Shown here: piece after piece, positions 7,759-13,812 of the stretch
Layout: the number at the start of each line of letters is the position of its first letter
How positions within the stretch are numbered: position 1 is the stretch's first letter
NCBI GenBank assembly: GCA_045660745.1
Contig: JAZREJ010000035.1
Location: 1-31,212, forward strand
Origin: RGIG6353 sp045660745
Lineage (GTDB): Bacteria > Bacillota > Clostridia > Oscillospirales > SIG627
Length of the DNA stretch: 31,212 nt
Direction of reading: 5' to 3'
Program-made: the position numbers and the translations under genes
Notes under the pieces: model-generated
The model's input: the letters and a program-made list of their open reading frames with translations, nothing else
Told to the model about the DNA's origin: nothing
Database searches by the model: none

Positions 7759-9549
7759 TTATTTGTAGTGTTTAGCTTGTGACTCATACATGTTTTTATA
7801 TGACTCAACATTTTTTAATAGATTATCATGAGTATCAAATCCTTTTATATTATTATCTTCCAGAAAAATTACTTTATCAGCATATTTTGCAACAGAAAGA
7901 CGATGTGAAATATAAAAGACGGTTTTACCTTTAAGTGCAGAATTGAAGGTTCTAATCAATTCGTTCTCTGCTAAAGCGTCCAGAGCACTTGACGGTTCAT
8001 CTAAAATAACAACAGGTGGATTCATAAATAACACTCTTGCAAGTGCCAATTTCTGTAATTCACCGCCGGAAAGTAAGATACCTTCGTTATCAAATATTTT
8101 TCCCAACTGTGTGTTTACTCCTTTTGGTAAAGAGGCGATTCTTTCACCCAATCCTGCAACATTTAGTGCAGTTAGTATTCTCTTGGAGGTTTCTTCAGAT
8201 TCGTCATACTCATTCATCGCGACATTTTCAGCTATAGACATACAATAATACTTATAGTCTTGAAAAACGACTCCTATATTTTCGCGATACGATCTGTATT
8301 CAAGGTCCTTTACATCGTTATCCATATATTTAATTATACCCGATGAAGTATCGTATAAGCGACACAGCAATCTAACTAATGTTGTTTTCCCGACTCCGTT
8401 TTTTCCGACGATAACATAAAATTTGCCTCCCTTTATTTTCAGATTTAGATTTTCAAAGATGAATTCTTCGGAGCCCGGATATTTAAAACTTACGTTTGAA
8501 AATTCGAACAAGTATTTACTTTCTGATAAGTTTTCGGTTTTCTCTCCTTTATTTGGAACTGCTATTGTGTTATTTGTATTCATAAAGTCTATGTATATTT
8601 TCACATAGGCACTGTTTTCTCCTATATCTATCAAGTTGCCGGTAATATTAGTTATTGAATTGGAAAAGGTTTTTAATACAGATGTGGCTAATGTGAAATC
8701 AGCAAAAGACATACCGTAAAAAATCATTTGTGAAGCTACAAAGGCATATAAAAAAACTGTTTCAAGAGTAGATAAAAAACTTCGCATAACAGAATTTTTG
8801 AAAACAACAAATAATAGTCTTTCAACCAATGCATGGGTACGAGTTACGCATTTTTTATATTTAGAAATAACCCATTTTGAAATAGAAAACATTCTCATAT
8901 CACTTACATATGACTCATCATTTAACATACTGTAATAATATGTAATTTCTGTTCTGACGGGAGCCAACGCAACAGATGTATCATAACTCTGCTTTTTATC
9001 TGTTATAACAGTATAAATCTTCATTGCAGATAAAAAAAGCAATACTATGTATGCCCACCAAGAGAAGGATGATAATAAGTATATAATTGAAATTAGTGTA
9101 ATTGTATGTGATATGCACGAAAAAAGGATATCTATATATTTTATACCCCTTTGTTCCGATATGGTTTTATATGCCATATCCTTCTTCTGTAGCATTTCAG
9201 GTGAGTATAATATTTGATAATCCATATTGACTACTTTTGAACTAAATTCAAGTGTCAGGTAGTTTTTAAACAAATCTTTTAAAATCCCCATTCTTTTGCT
9301 AATATAAGCGAGTAGAATTTCATTCGTCAAATTTATTGCAGCGATTATTCCTATTGTTGTTAATGAAGCTTTCCAATTAATCGAAACAATTCTTTCAATT
9401 AATATTTTCAATAAATAAGCATTTAACGGCGAAATAATACCATTGAGTATTGATATCAACAGTTTACCTAAAAATAAAGTTTTGCTGAATCTCCATATAG
9501 TTTTAATCATATATATAGCATTTGAAAATGTTGATTTAATTTTAACCAT
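7759..9549 (-). CDS. ABC transporter half-molecule, permease-ATPase fusion (exporter type), first gene of operon
   Basis: Also 596 residues with the chosen start. Membrane segments lie near 25-50, 65-82, 140-180 and 262-285. The ATPase has Walker A GKNGVGKTT (382-390), Q430, signature LSGGE (493-497), Walker B VVILDE (513-518) and H549. ATG 9549 is chosen because AAGGAG precedes it by 10 bases; the open frame extends upstream to 9606 but through a strong hairpin (9576-9605), so that part is not coding. The sequence is notably AT-rich compared with the ribosomal and cell-wall genes nearby, which suggests horizontal acquisition. It probably dimerises with the product of the next gene. The maturase-like remnant upstream suggests that a modified peptide was once the cargo, but no precursor gene is visible. 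Confidence 0.88.
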   Translation of the reverse strand: MVKIKSTFSNAIYMIKTIWRFSKTLFLGKLLISILNGIISPLNAYLLKILIERIVSINWKASLTTIGIIAAINLTNEILLAYISKRMGILKDLFKNYLTLEFSSKVVNMDYQILYSPEMLQKKDMAYKTISEQRGIKYIDILFSCISHTITLISIIYLLSSFSWWAYIVLLFLSAMKIYTVITDKKQSYDTSVALAPVRTEITYYYSMLNDESYVSDMRMFSISKWVISKYKKCVTRTHALVERLLFVVFKNSVMRSFLSTLETVFLYAFVASQMIFYGMSFADFTLATSVLKTFSNSITNITGNLIDIGENSAYVKIYIDFMNTNNTIAVPNKGEKTENLSESKYLFEFSNVSFKYPGSEEFIFENLNLKIKGGKFYVIVGKNGVGKTTLVRLLCRLYDTSSGIIKYMDNDVKDLEYRSYRENIGVVFQDYKYYCMSIAENVAMNEYDESEETSKRILTALNVAGLGERIASLPKGVNTQLGKIFDNEGILLSGGELQKLALARVLFMNPPVVILDEPSSALDALAENELIRTFNSALKGKTVFYISHRLSVAKYADKVIFLEDNNIKGFDTHDNLLKNVESYKNMYESQAKHYK

Positions 9550-9575
9550 AAAACATACGCTCCTTATATTATGTG

Positions 9576-9605
9576 TGGCGGAACGGAGTCTTAACCGTCC
9601 CGCCA
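9576..9605 (-). promoter_or_regulatory. Strong hairpin in the 5' untranslated region of the ABC transporter operon
   Basis: On the minus strand TGGCGGGACGG pairs with CCGTTCCGCCA around an 8-nt loop (11 bp, one G-U), without a T-run after it. It lies between the maturase-like remnant and the ribosome-binding site of the first transporter gene. Such stems often act as processing, stability or partial read-through elements. The 11-mer ATGTGTGGCGG at its edge (9571-9581, plus strand) recurs at 10003-10013. Confidence 0.6.
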
Positions 9606-9615
9606 TACAATCGGT

Positions 9616-9795
9616 TTAGTCTAATAAATTTTTATCCAATACGGATTCTAACATTTTAATGTACTTATCATCATGGAAAACTATTACTGCTCCGCTCAAA
9701 GAGCTGTACACAATATAATACCCGTTTGCTTTTTTTACAAAGAAAGCATACTTTTCCTTAACTGTCTCATAATAAACCTCATATTTTTTGAAAAA
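9616..9795 (-). pseudogene. Fragment resembling the N-terminus of a radical-SAM/SPASM peptide maturase
   Basis: A 59-residue open frame with no start codon ends in TAA at 9618-9616. It reads KEKYAFFVKKANGYYIVYSS, then LSGAVIVFHDDKYIKMLESV. The pattern (an aromatic strand, G-Y-Y-I-V-Y-S-x-L-S-G-A, then an acidic stretch and a helix) is what I know from the N-terminal domain of SPASM radical-SAM peptide maturases (Y-N-x-L-S-G-A). The catalytic CxxxCxxC is absent, and the frame is closed upstream by TAA at 9798-9796. It is AT-rich like the transporter gene downstream. It may be the residue of a deleted maturase gene, or a short stand-alone protein using a non-standard start. Resemblance is by eye only. 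Confidence 0.4.
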
Positions 9796-9940
9796 TTAAT
9801 GAATTCTTGTTATACACCAGGTTTCTGATTTGTTGATAAGTTGAAAATATGCAGCTTTATATTCGTTTTCGCCTCGTATATTTATTAAATTTTTGTGTCG
9901 TTAAGCAATTAACTACTGCCTAAAATCCGTTGTTTAAAAC

Positions 9941-9977
9941 AAAAAAGCACACAAGTCCAACACGGCTCGTGTGCTTT
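9941..9977 (-). terminator. Terminator/attenuator hairpin in the leader of the ABC operon
   Basis: On the minus strand AAAGCACACGAG pairs with CTTGTGTGCTTT (12 bp including one G-U, 10-nt loop) and is followed by TTTTTTGTTTT. It lies only about 50-85 bases downstream of the promoter at 10031-10059. An earlier transcript segment, GTTCGTGTGC, can pair over 10 bp with GCACACGAGC, the 5' arm of this terminator, so an anti-terminator is possible. Confidence 0.7.
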
Positions 9978-10030
9978 AATATGTCGTCTGCACACGAACT
10001 TCATGTGTGGCGGCAACTACCTTTGTACAT

Positions 10031-10059
10031 ATTATACTATGTTTTAAAAATTTTGTCAA
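10031..10059 (-). promoter_or_regulatory. Consensus sigmaA promoter upstream of the ABC/nucleotidyltransferase operon
   Basis: On the minus strand there is a perfect TTGACA (10059-10054), a 17-bp spacer and a perfect TATAAT (10036-10031). Transcription would start near 10024 and reach the terminator at 9977-9941 within about 85 nt. It drives either a short RNA or, with read-through, the transporter operon. Confidence 0.8.
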
Positions 10060-10114
10060 GTAATTTGTAGATATTTACAATATGGCGTTACGGTCAACCT
10101 TGTTTGGCAAGTAT

Positions 10115-10210
10115 GAGGAGATGCTTTTTTCAAAAAGCATCTCCCCACACCCCTCTTTAAAAACTTTTCTGTTTTGAAAAATGAAGTGCCCTGAGTGGCA
10201 CTTCATTTTT
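10115..10210. repeat. Composite double-hairpin intergenic repeat, copy 2
   Basis: Same layout as copy 1: GGAGATGCTTTTT pairs with AAAAAGCATCTCC (10117-10145), the same CACCCCTCTTTAAAAACTTT linker follows, then AAAAATGAAGTGCC (10177-10190) pairs with GGCACTTCATTTTT (10197-10210). The second hairpin and linker are virtually identical to copy 1, while the first stem has compensating differences. Confidence 0.85.
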
Positions 10211-10254
10211 TGTGCTTTTGTTTTTGGTTTATGTTGTTATAAACGTCTTACATA

Positions 10255-10276
10255 TTAGGACGTTAAAACGTCCTAA
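10255..10276. repeat. 22-bp palindrome TTAGGAC family, copy 1
   Basis: TTAGGACGTT-AA-AACGTCCTAA, perfectly self-complementary. First of ten family members in the window. Confidence 0.85.
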
Positions 10277-10311
10277 TCTATTTATTGACATTTCAATCGA
10301 ATGTTTACAGA

Positions 10312-10333
10312 TTAGGACTATATATAGACCTAA
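10312..10333. repeat. 22-bp palindrome TTAGGAC family, copy 2 (imperfect)
   Basis: TTAGGACTATA paired with TATAGACCTAA: same ends, one mismatched pair, AT-rich centre. Confidence 0.7.
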
Positions 10334-10384
10334 TCTAAAATGGCAAAAGTGTAAAGTCCACGAAATAACAATTTAAACAACACA

Positions 10385-10418
10385 AAAAACGAATTGTCTC
10401 TGAGGGCAATTCGTTTTT
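10385..10418. repeat. ACGAATTG hairpin repeat, copy 1
   Basis: AAAAACGAATTG (10385-10396) pairs with CAATTCGTTTTT (10407-10418). It is followed by AGGGCTTGAAAGTTTTT, a tail shared with the copy at 10667. A/T runs on both sides make it a possible bidirectional terminator. Confidence 0.75.
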
Positions 10419-10455
10419 AGGGCTTGAAAGTTTTTAAAGTTTCTTTGGCATATAG

Positions 10456-10552
10456 GTGGGGAGAGGCTTTCTGAAAAAAGCTCTCCCCACACCCCTCTTT
10501 AAAAACTTTTCTGCCTTGAAAAATGAAGTGCACTGAGCGGCACTTCATTTTT
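10456..10552. repeat. Composite double-hairpin intergenic repeat, copy 3
   Basis: GTGGGGAGAG (10456-10465) pairs with CTCTCCCCAC (10481-10490), the common linker follows, and AAAAATGAAGTGC (10519-10531) pairs with GCACTTCATTTTT (10540-10552). The loop differs from the other copies (ACTGAGCG). Confidence 0.8.
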
Positions 10553-10583
10553 GTGTTTTTTATTGTTTTTGTGCAATTATAGA

Positions 10584-10605
10584 TTAGGACGATATATCGT
10601 CCTAA
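10584..10605. repeat. 22-bp palindrome TTAGGAC family, copy 3
   Basis: TTAGGACGATA/TATCGTCCTAA, a perfect 22-bp palindrome, identical to the copy at 11809-11830. Confidence 0.85.
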
Positions 10606-10666
10606 TGCGTATTTAAAGCTGTTGCGAAAATTACGAGTAAATCGTGTTGCCTTATCATATAAAGGA

Positions 10667-10700
10667 AAAAACGAATTGCACTGTGTGGCAATTCGTTTTT
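10667..10700. repeat. ACGAATTG hairpin repeat, copy 2
   Basis: AAAAACGAATTGC (10667-10679) pairs with GCAATTCGTTTTT (10688-10700) around an 8-nt loop and is followed by AGGGTTTGAAAGTTTTT, as at 10385-10435. Confidence 0.75.
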
Positions 10701-10724
10701 AGGGTTTGAAAGTTTTTGGAATTC

Positions 10725-10772
10725 AAAACCTTTTTACAAAAAGGTTTTGGCGGGTACAGGGCAGAGCCCTGT
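10725..10772 (-). terminator. Double-hairpin terminator region after the metallophosphoesterase
   Basis: On the minus strand ACAGGGC/GCCCTGT (10772-10756) comes first, then AAAACCTTTTT/AAAAAGGTTTT (10748-10725). It begins 12 bases after the stop codon at 10784. The linker CCCGCC between the stems looks like part of another repeat type. Confidence 0.6.
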
Positions 10773-10783
10773 TATAAAACTCA

Positions 10784-11620
10784 TCAAACGATTGTAAATT
10801 CGCGGATCTCGCCGTAGTGGGTGCCGGTTGTAACGTACTGGATAAGGGTGGGGGAGAGCATATCCACAAAATTGTGGTGCTTGTGGCCCGTGATGAGCGC
10901 CTTGATGAGAGGCTCGTTTTTCATGTACTCAAGAGCCTTTAGAGTTGCCGCGTCGGGAGTCTGCCTTTGACGCACACCCGCATCGGGATAGGCATCAATC
11001 ATTTCCTGAGGTGCCGCCATAACGTGGAGAGCCTTGGCGTTTATCTCCTTGGCGTACTCCAGAATGCTTTCAGTGTAAACAGGCACGTGCATACCGAGAA
11101 TTATGGGATGTCCCTTGGCAACCTCAGCCTTTAGTGCCTCAAGCTGTCCCTCGGTGATAAGATAGTAGGAGTTGTCAAGAGTAACGAAATTGACCTCACC
11201 TATCATTCTTGAATAGAAATAGAGATTGTTTTTAAAATGAGGCTGGGCAACTTTCATCATCTCCCACTTGTACTCGTAGTCCTCAACAGCCTTTCCGAGG
11301 AAGTGACAGAAATCGTGATTGCCTGCGGCATATATGTAGTCAAGCTTGTTAAATTCTTCGTCAAGATATTTGAAGTTACCCTCCGAGAAAAAGTCGATAA
11401 GGTCGCCTGTGTAAAGAATGGGGTATCCTGTCATCTTGGCATATTCAACTGCTTGCGCCCAGAATATCTCACAGCTTCCCGGATACATGTCAAAGGCTCC
11501 TTCGCGCCATCCTGTCGGATCGTTTCGCGTGATATGTGTGTCGGTCATATGTAAAAACTTAACAGGCTCTGAAAGTCCTATTTCAATCGTATTCTTTAAA
11601 ACTGTAAATTCCTTTTTCAT
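10784..11620 (-). CDS. Calcineurin-like metallophosphoesterase
   Basis: A 278-residue cytoplasmic phosphoesterase with the complete two-metal signature: MTDTH (D27, H29), TGDLID (D73), GNHD (N101-D103), GMHVP and a C-terminal GHKHH. There is no signal peptide or membrane anchor, so it acts inside the cell on an unknown phosphomonoester or diester. ATG 11620 is preceded by AGAGAGG at a normal distance, and a TTGAAA-17-TACAAT promoter lies upstream (11647-11675). The gene stands alone between two repeat-rich gene-free stretches. Family call is firm; substrate is open, because members range from nucleotide phosphodiesterases to protein phosphatases. Confidence 0.88.
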   Translation of the reverse strand: MKKEFTVLKNTIEIGLSEPVKFLHMTDTHITRNDPTGWREGAFDMYPGSCEIFWAQAVEYAKMTGYPILYTGDLIDFFSEGNFKYLDEEFNKLDYIYAAGNHDFCHFLGKAVEDYEYKWEMMKVAQPHFKNNLYFYSRMIGEVNFVTLDNSYYLITEGQLEALKAEVAKGHPIILGMHVPVYTESILEYAKEINAKALHVMAAPQEMIDAYPDAGVRQRQTPDAATLKALEYMKNEPLIKALITGHKHHNFVDMLSPTLIQYVTTGTHYGEIREFTIV

Positions 11621-11646
11621 AATATGTACCTCTCTTTCACTTTTCT

Positions 11647-11675
11647 ATTGTATCACTAAAACAAAGCTTTTTCAA
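11647..11675 (-). promoter_or_regulatory. SigmaA-type promoter for the metallophosphoesterase
   Basis: Minus strand TTGAAA (11675-11670), 17-bp spacer, TACAAT (11652-11647), about 27 bases before the start codon. Confidence 0.75.
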
Positions 11676-11730
11676 TAGTTTTTTGTGTTTATATGAGCTC
11701 ATTGGACAAATATAACCCACGCACAAAAGC

Positions 11731-11752
11731 TTAGGACTATATAAAGTCCTAA
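11731..11752. repeat. 22-bp palindrome TTAGGAC family, copy 4
   Basis: TTAGGACT-ATATAA-AGTCCTAA: outer 8 bp perfectly paired, with the G/C at the stem end replaced by T/A in both arms (a compensatory change). Confidence 0.8.
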
Positions 11753-11808
11753 GAATATTGGGGCGTCGGGGGGACCTCTACGAATAACATATTTAATTGT
11801 AAAAATGA

Positions 11809-11864
11809 TTAGGACGATATATCGTCCTAAATAAAAAACAGATTAGGACGAAAAAACGTCCTAA
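11809..11864. repeat. 22-bp palindrome TTAGGAC family, copies 5 and 6 in tandem
   Basis: Copy 5 (11809-11830) is a perfect palindrome with centre GATATATC. Copy 6 (11843-11864) is TTAGGACG-AAAAAA-CGTCCTAA. They are 34 bp apart start to start, joined by ATAAAAAACAGA, the same linker as in the array at 31083-31204. A degenerate third half-copy (GGATTAGGGGGATA) follows near 11888. Confidence 0.85.
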
Positions 11865-11917
11865 CGGATACCGGAGCTTTGTGTTTACGGATTAGGGGGA
11901 TACGATGAAATAAATTA

Positions 11918-11952
11918 AACGGATTGTCTCGTCTTGGAGCAATCCGTTTTTT
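11918..11952. terminator. ACGGATTG hairpin downstream of rplA
   Basis: AAACGGATTG (11918-11927) pairs with CAATCCGTTT (11940-11949), followed on the plus strand by a T-run. It resembles the ACGAATTG hairpins at 10385 and 10667 with a G-C pair replacing an A-T pair. It lies beyond the main rplA terminator. Confidence 0.55.
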
Positions 11953-11963
11953 AGGCAAAAGAA

Positions 11964-11989
11964 AAGAGGTTTCGGAACCGAAACCTCTT
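11964..11989 (-). terminator. Terminator of the rpmG-secE-nusG-rplK-rplA operon
   Basis: A perfect 12-bp inverted repeat, AAGAGGTTTCGG/CCGAAACCTCTT, is followed on the minus strand by TTCTTTTGCC. It begins 12 bases after the rplA stop. Confidence 0.85.
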
Positions 11990-12000
11990 AAAATCTTTAA

Positions 12001-12693
12001 TTAGCCAAGCTTTGCAGAGTTAACCTTGATACCGGGGCCCATTGTAGATGCGATAACGCAGCTCTTAACGTACTGACCCTTAGCAGCAGCGGGCTTAGCC
12101 TTGATGATAGCGCCCATGAGAGTCTCAAAGTTCTCAGCGAGCTTTTCGGTACCGAAGGAAGCCTTACCGATGGGGCAGTGGATGATGTTGGACTTATCAA
12201 GACGGTACTCAACCTTACCTGCCTTAGCGTCGGCAACTGCCTTTGCAACGTCAGTTGTAACGGTGCCTGCCTTGGGGTTAGGCATAAGACCCTTAGGACC
12301 GAGGACCTTACCGAGACGTCCGATAACACCCATCATGTCGGGGGTAGCGATGATAACGTCAAAGTCGAACCAGTTCTCTGTCTGGATCTTCTGAACGAGG
12401 TCTTCAGCACCAACGTAGTCAGAGCCTGCAGCCTCTGCAGCCTTTGCAAAGTCACCCTTTGCAAAAACGAGTGTACGTACAGTCTTACCTGTACCGTTGG
12501 GGAGAACTACAGCACCTCTTACCTGCTGGTCAGCGTGTCTGGAGTCAACACCGAGACGAACGTGAATTTCAACTGTTTCGTCGAACTTTGCCTTTGCGGT
12601 CTGGCATACGAGGTCACATGCCTCGTTTACATCATAAAGCTTTGTCTTGTCAACAAGCTTTGCGCTTTCTTTATAAATCTTTCCTCTAAACAT
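12001..12693 (-). CDS. rplA: 50S ribosomal protein L1
   Basis: At 230 residues this is full length for bacterial L1, which binds 23S rRNA at the mobile L1 stalk and helps release deacylated tRNA from the E site. Typical segments are seen: VRLGVDSRHADQQVRGAVVLPNGTGK (about 46-71), FDVIIATPDMMGVIGRLGKVLGPKGLMPNPK in the middle and the C-terminal STMGPGIKVN. L1 is also the usual translational repressor of the rplK-rplA mRNA. It starts 14 bases after rplK behind GGGAGG. It is the last gene of the operon: rplJ-rplL, common downstream neighbours, are not here, and a terminator closes the unit. Confidence 0.98.
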   Translation of the reverse strand: MFRGKIYKESAKLVDKTKLYDVNEACDLVCQTAKAKFDETVEIHVRLGVDSRHADQQVRGAVVLPNGTGKTVRTLVFAKGDFAKAAEAAGSDYVGAEDLVQKIQTENWFDFDVIIATPDMMGVIGRLGKVLGPKGLMPNPKAGTVTTDVAKAVADAKAGKVEYRLDKSNIIHCPIGKASFGTEKLAENFETLMGAIIKAKPAAAKGQYVKSCVIASTMGPGIKVNSAKLG

Positions 12694-12707
12694 TGCTTTA
12701 ACCTCCC

Positions 12708-13133
12708 TTAGTCTTCTACTGTAACGCCCATGCTGCGCGCAGTACCTGCAATCATGCTCATTGCGGATTCAAGCGAGATAGCGTTAAGGTCGGGAAGCTT
12801 CTGTTCAGCGATCTTCTGAACCTGCTCACGGGTGATTTTTGCAACCTTAGTCTTGTTGGGAACTCCGGAACCGGACTCAATGCCAGCTGCCTTCTTGATA
12901 AGAACTGCTGCGGGGGGAGTCTTGGTAATAAAGGAGTAGGAGCGGTCTGCATATACTGTAATAACTACAGGGATGATGAGACCCATATCGTTCTTTGTAC
13001 GCTCGTTAAATTCCTTTGTGAATGTAGGAATGGGAAGACCGTACTGACCAAGTGCAGGACCTACGGGGGGGCCGGGCATTGCCTTTCCTGCGGGGATCTG
13101 TAACTTTACATATCCAATAATTTTCTTTGCCAT
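12708..13133 (-). CDS. rplK: 50S ribosomal protein L11
   Basis: At 141 residues this is the normal length for L11, which binds the GTPase-associated region of 23S rRNA and is needed for stringent RelA activation and thiopeptide sensitivity. The N-terminal proline-rich helix region PGPPVGPALGQ (about 20-30) and SFITKTPPAAVLIKKAAGI (about 68-86) are conserved, as is the C-terminal GTARSMGVTVED. The usual G-V-N-I-M after GQ is replaced by YGLPIPTF, an uncommon change beside the thiostrepton-contacting helix. GGAGG lies 10 bases before the ATG. A structured leader of about 140 bases separates it from nusG. Confidence 0.98.
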   Translation of the reverse strand: MAKKIIGYVKLQIPAGKAMPGPPVGPALGQYGLPIPTFTKEFNERTKNDMGLIIPVVITVYADRSYSFITKTPPAAVLIKKAAGIESGSGVPNKTKVAKITREQVQKIAEQKLPDLNAISLESAMSMIAGTARSMGVTVED

Positions 13134-13272
13134 CTTAAATACACCTCCATGTGGTAATTAATTCGGGACTTTGTCCCTCCCACTGATTCCCGATAATTCC
13201 TTTACCGCCGTGGCGAGTGGTAAAAGTCTTTTTCATCGGGATTTATTAAGCATTTTTGCATTAATAACAATA
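13134..13272 (-). promoter_or_regulatory. Structured rplK-rplA leader, candidate L1 autoregulatory target
   Basis: On the minus strand TCCCGAT (13241-13235 side, complement of ATCGGGA) pairs with ATCGGGA (complement of 13188-13194). It encloses a second stem TTTACC/GGTAAA (13224-13219 with 13206-13201), and a small GGGAC-AAA-GTCCC hairpin follows. In many bacteria L1 represses its own operon by binding an rplK leader that mimics its rRNA site. Position and structure fit that role, but the specific L1 recognition loop was not verified. Confidence 0.5.
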
Positions 13273-13797
13273 TCAGATTTTTTTAATATCGGACGCATCT
13301 ATCTCGAGAGCCGAGTCACGTCCTGCCATGTTGACAAGAAGCTTCACTTTCTTCATGTCTTCGGCGATCTCAAGCACCTTTCCTGTGGGGATAATTCCCG
13401 CAAAAGGACCGCCTGTGATCTCTACTGTGTCGCCAATGACGAAATCAAGCGACTTTGCACCTGTTTCCACGCCGAGTGATTCTACCTCTTCATCAGACAG
13501 AACGACAGGCTCCGAGCCGGGACCTACAAATCCCGTAACTCCTGTGGTGTTACGTACAACGTGCCAACTTTCATCATTCATTCTCATCTTTACGAGAACG
13601 TAGCTGGGGAAGAGCTTATGCTCCTGTGTTTTGCCGTCTTCGGTCTCAACGACTTCAACGGGCACACGTATTGCCTCGATCAGGTGACCGAGGTTACGGT
13701 TTTCTACGATTTTTTCAAGATTTGCTGCAACCTTGTTTTCGTATCCCGAATAGGTATGAACTACATACCAATGCGGAGTGTTGTTTTCCTGAAGCAT
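13273..13797 (-). CDS. nusG: Transcription termination/antitermination protein NusG
   Basis: 174 residues: NGN domain (about 8-115) starting WYVVHTYSGYENKVAANL, with the usual FPSYVLVKM and TGVTGFVG motifs, then a KOW domain (about 122-174) with GDTVEITGGPFAG. NusG binds RNA polymerase and modulates pausing, termination and coupling to translation. The end of the KOW domain (GRDSALEIDASDI) departs from the common GR-x-T-P-V-E-L form. GGAGAAAG precedes the ATG. It lies 15 bases after secE, in the conserved order. Confidence 0.97.
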   Translation of the reverse strand: MLQENNTPHWYVVHTYSGYENKVAANLEKIVENRNLGHLIEAIRVPVEVVETEDGKTQEHKLFPSYVLVKMRMNDESWHVVRNTTGVTGFVGPGSEPVVLSDEEVESLGVETGAKSLDFVIGDTVEITGGPFAGIIPTGKVLEIAEDMKKVKLLVNMAGRDSALEIDASDIKKI

Positions 13798-13812
13798 GAC
13801 TTTCTCCGTTCC

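Larger units (their letters stand above)
9796..10783. other. Gene-free stretch: leader/attenuator plus dense hairpin repeats
   Basis: No convincing coding sequence is seen in about 1 kb. It contains the promoter and attenuator of the ABC operon (9941-10059), two composite double-hairpin repeats (10115-10210 and 10456-10552), two ACGAATTG-type hairpins (10385-10418 and 10667-10700), three 22-bp palindromes (10255, 10312, 10584) and the terminator of the metallophosphoesterase (10725-10772). A further short minus-strand frame between about 9798 and 9900 continues the frame of the maturase-like fragment behind a stop, with no recognisable similarity. Confidence 0.7.

Noticed and set aside
9550..9606. 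Longer N-terminus for the first ABC transporter starting at 9606.
   Set aside because: It reads through a strong hairpin, lacks a ribosome-binding site and adds an Arg-rich tail; AAGGAG precedes the ATG at 9549.
9747..9768. An 11-codon frame (MRQLRKSMLSL) with GAGG in front, at the maturase-like fragment.
   Set aside because: It is too short and overlaps the more coherent out-of-phase 59-residue frame; it could at most be a leader peptide, with nothing to support it.
9909..10004. A 31-codon minus-strand frame (starts MKFVCRRHIK, four cysteines) just after the leader promoter, considered as a peptide precursor.
   Set aside because: It has no ribosome-binding site at a proper distance, and it runs through the terminator stem and T-run, which explain its sequence better.
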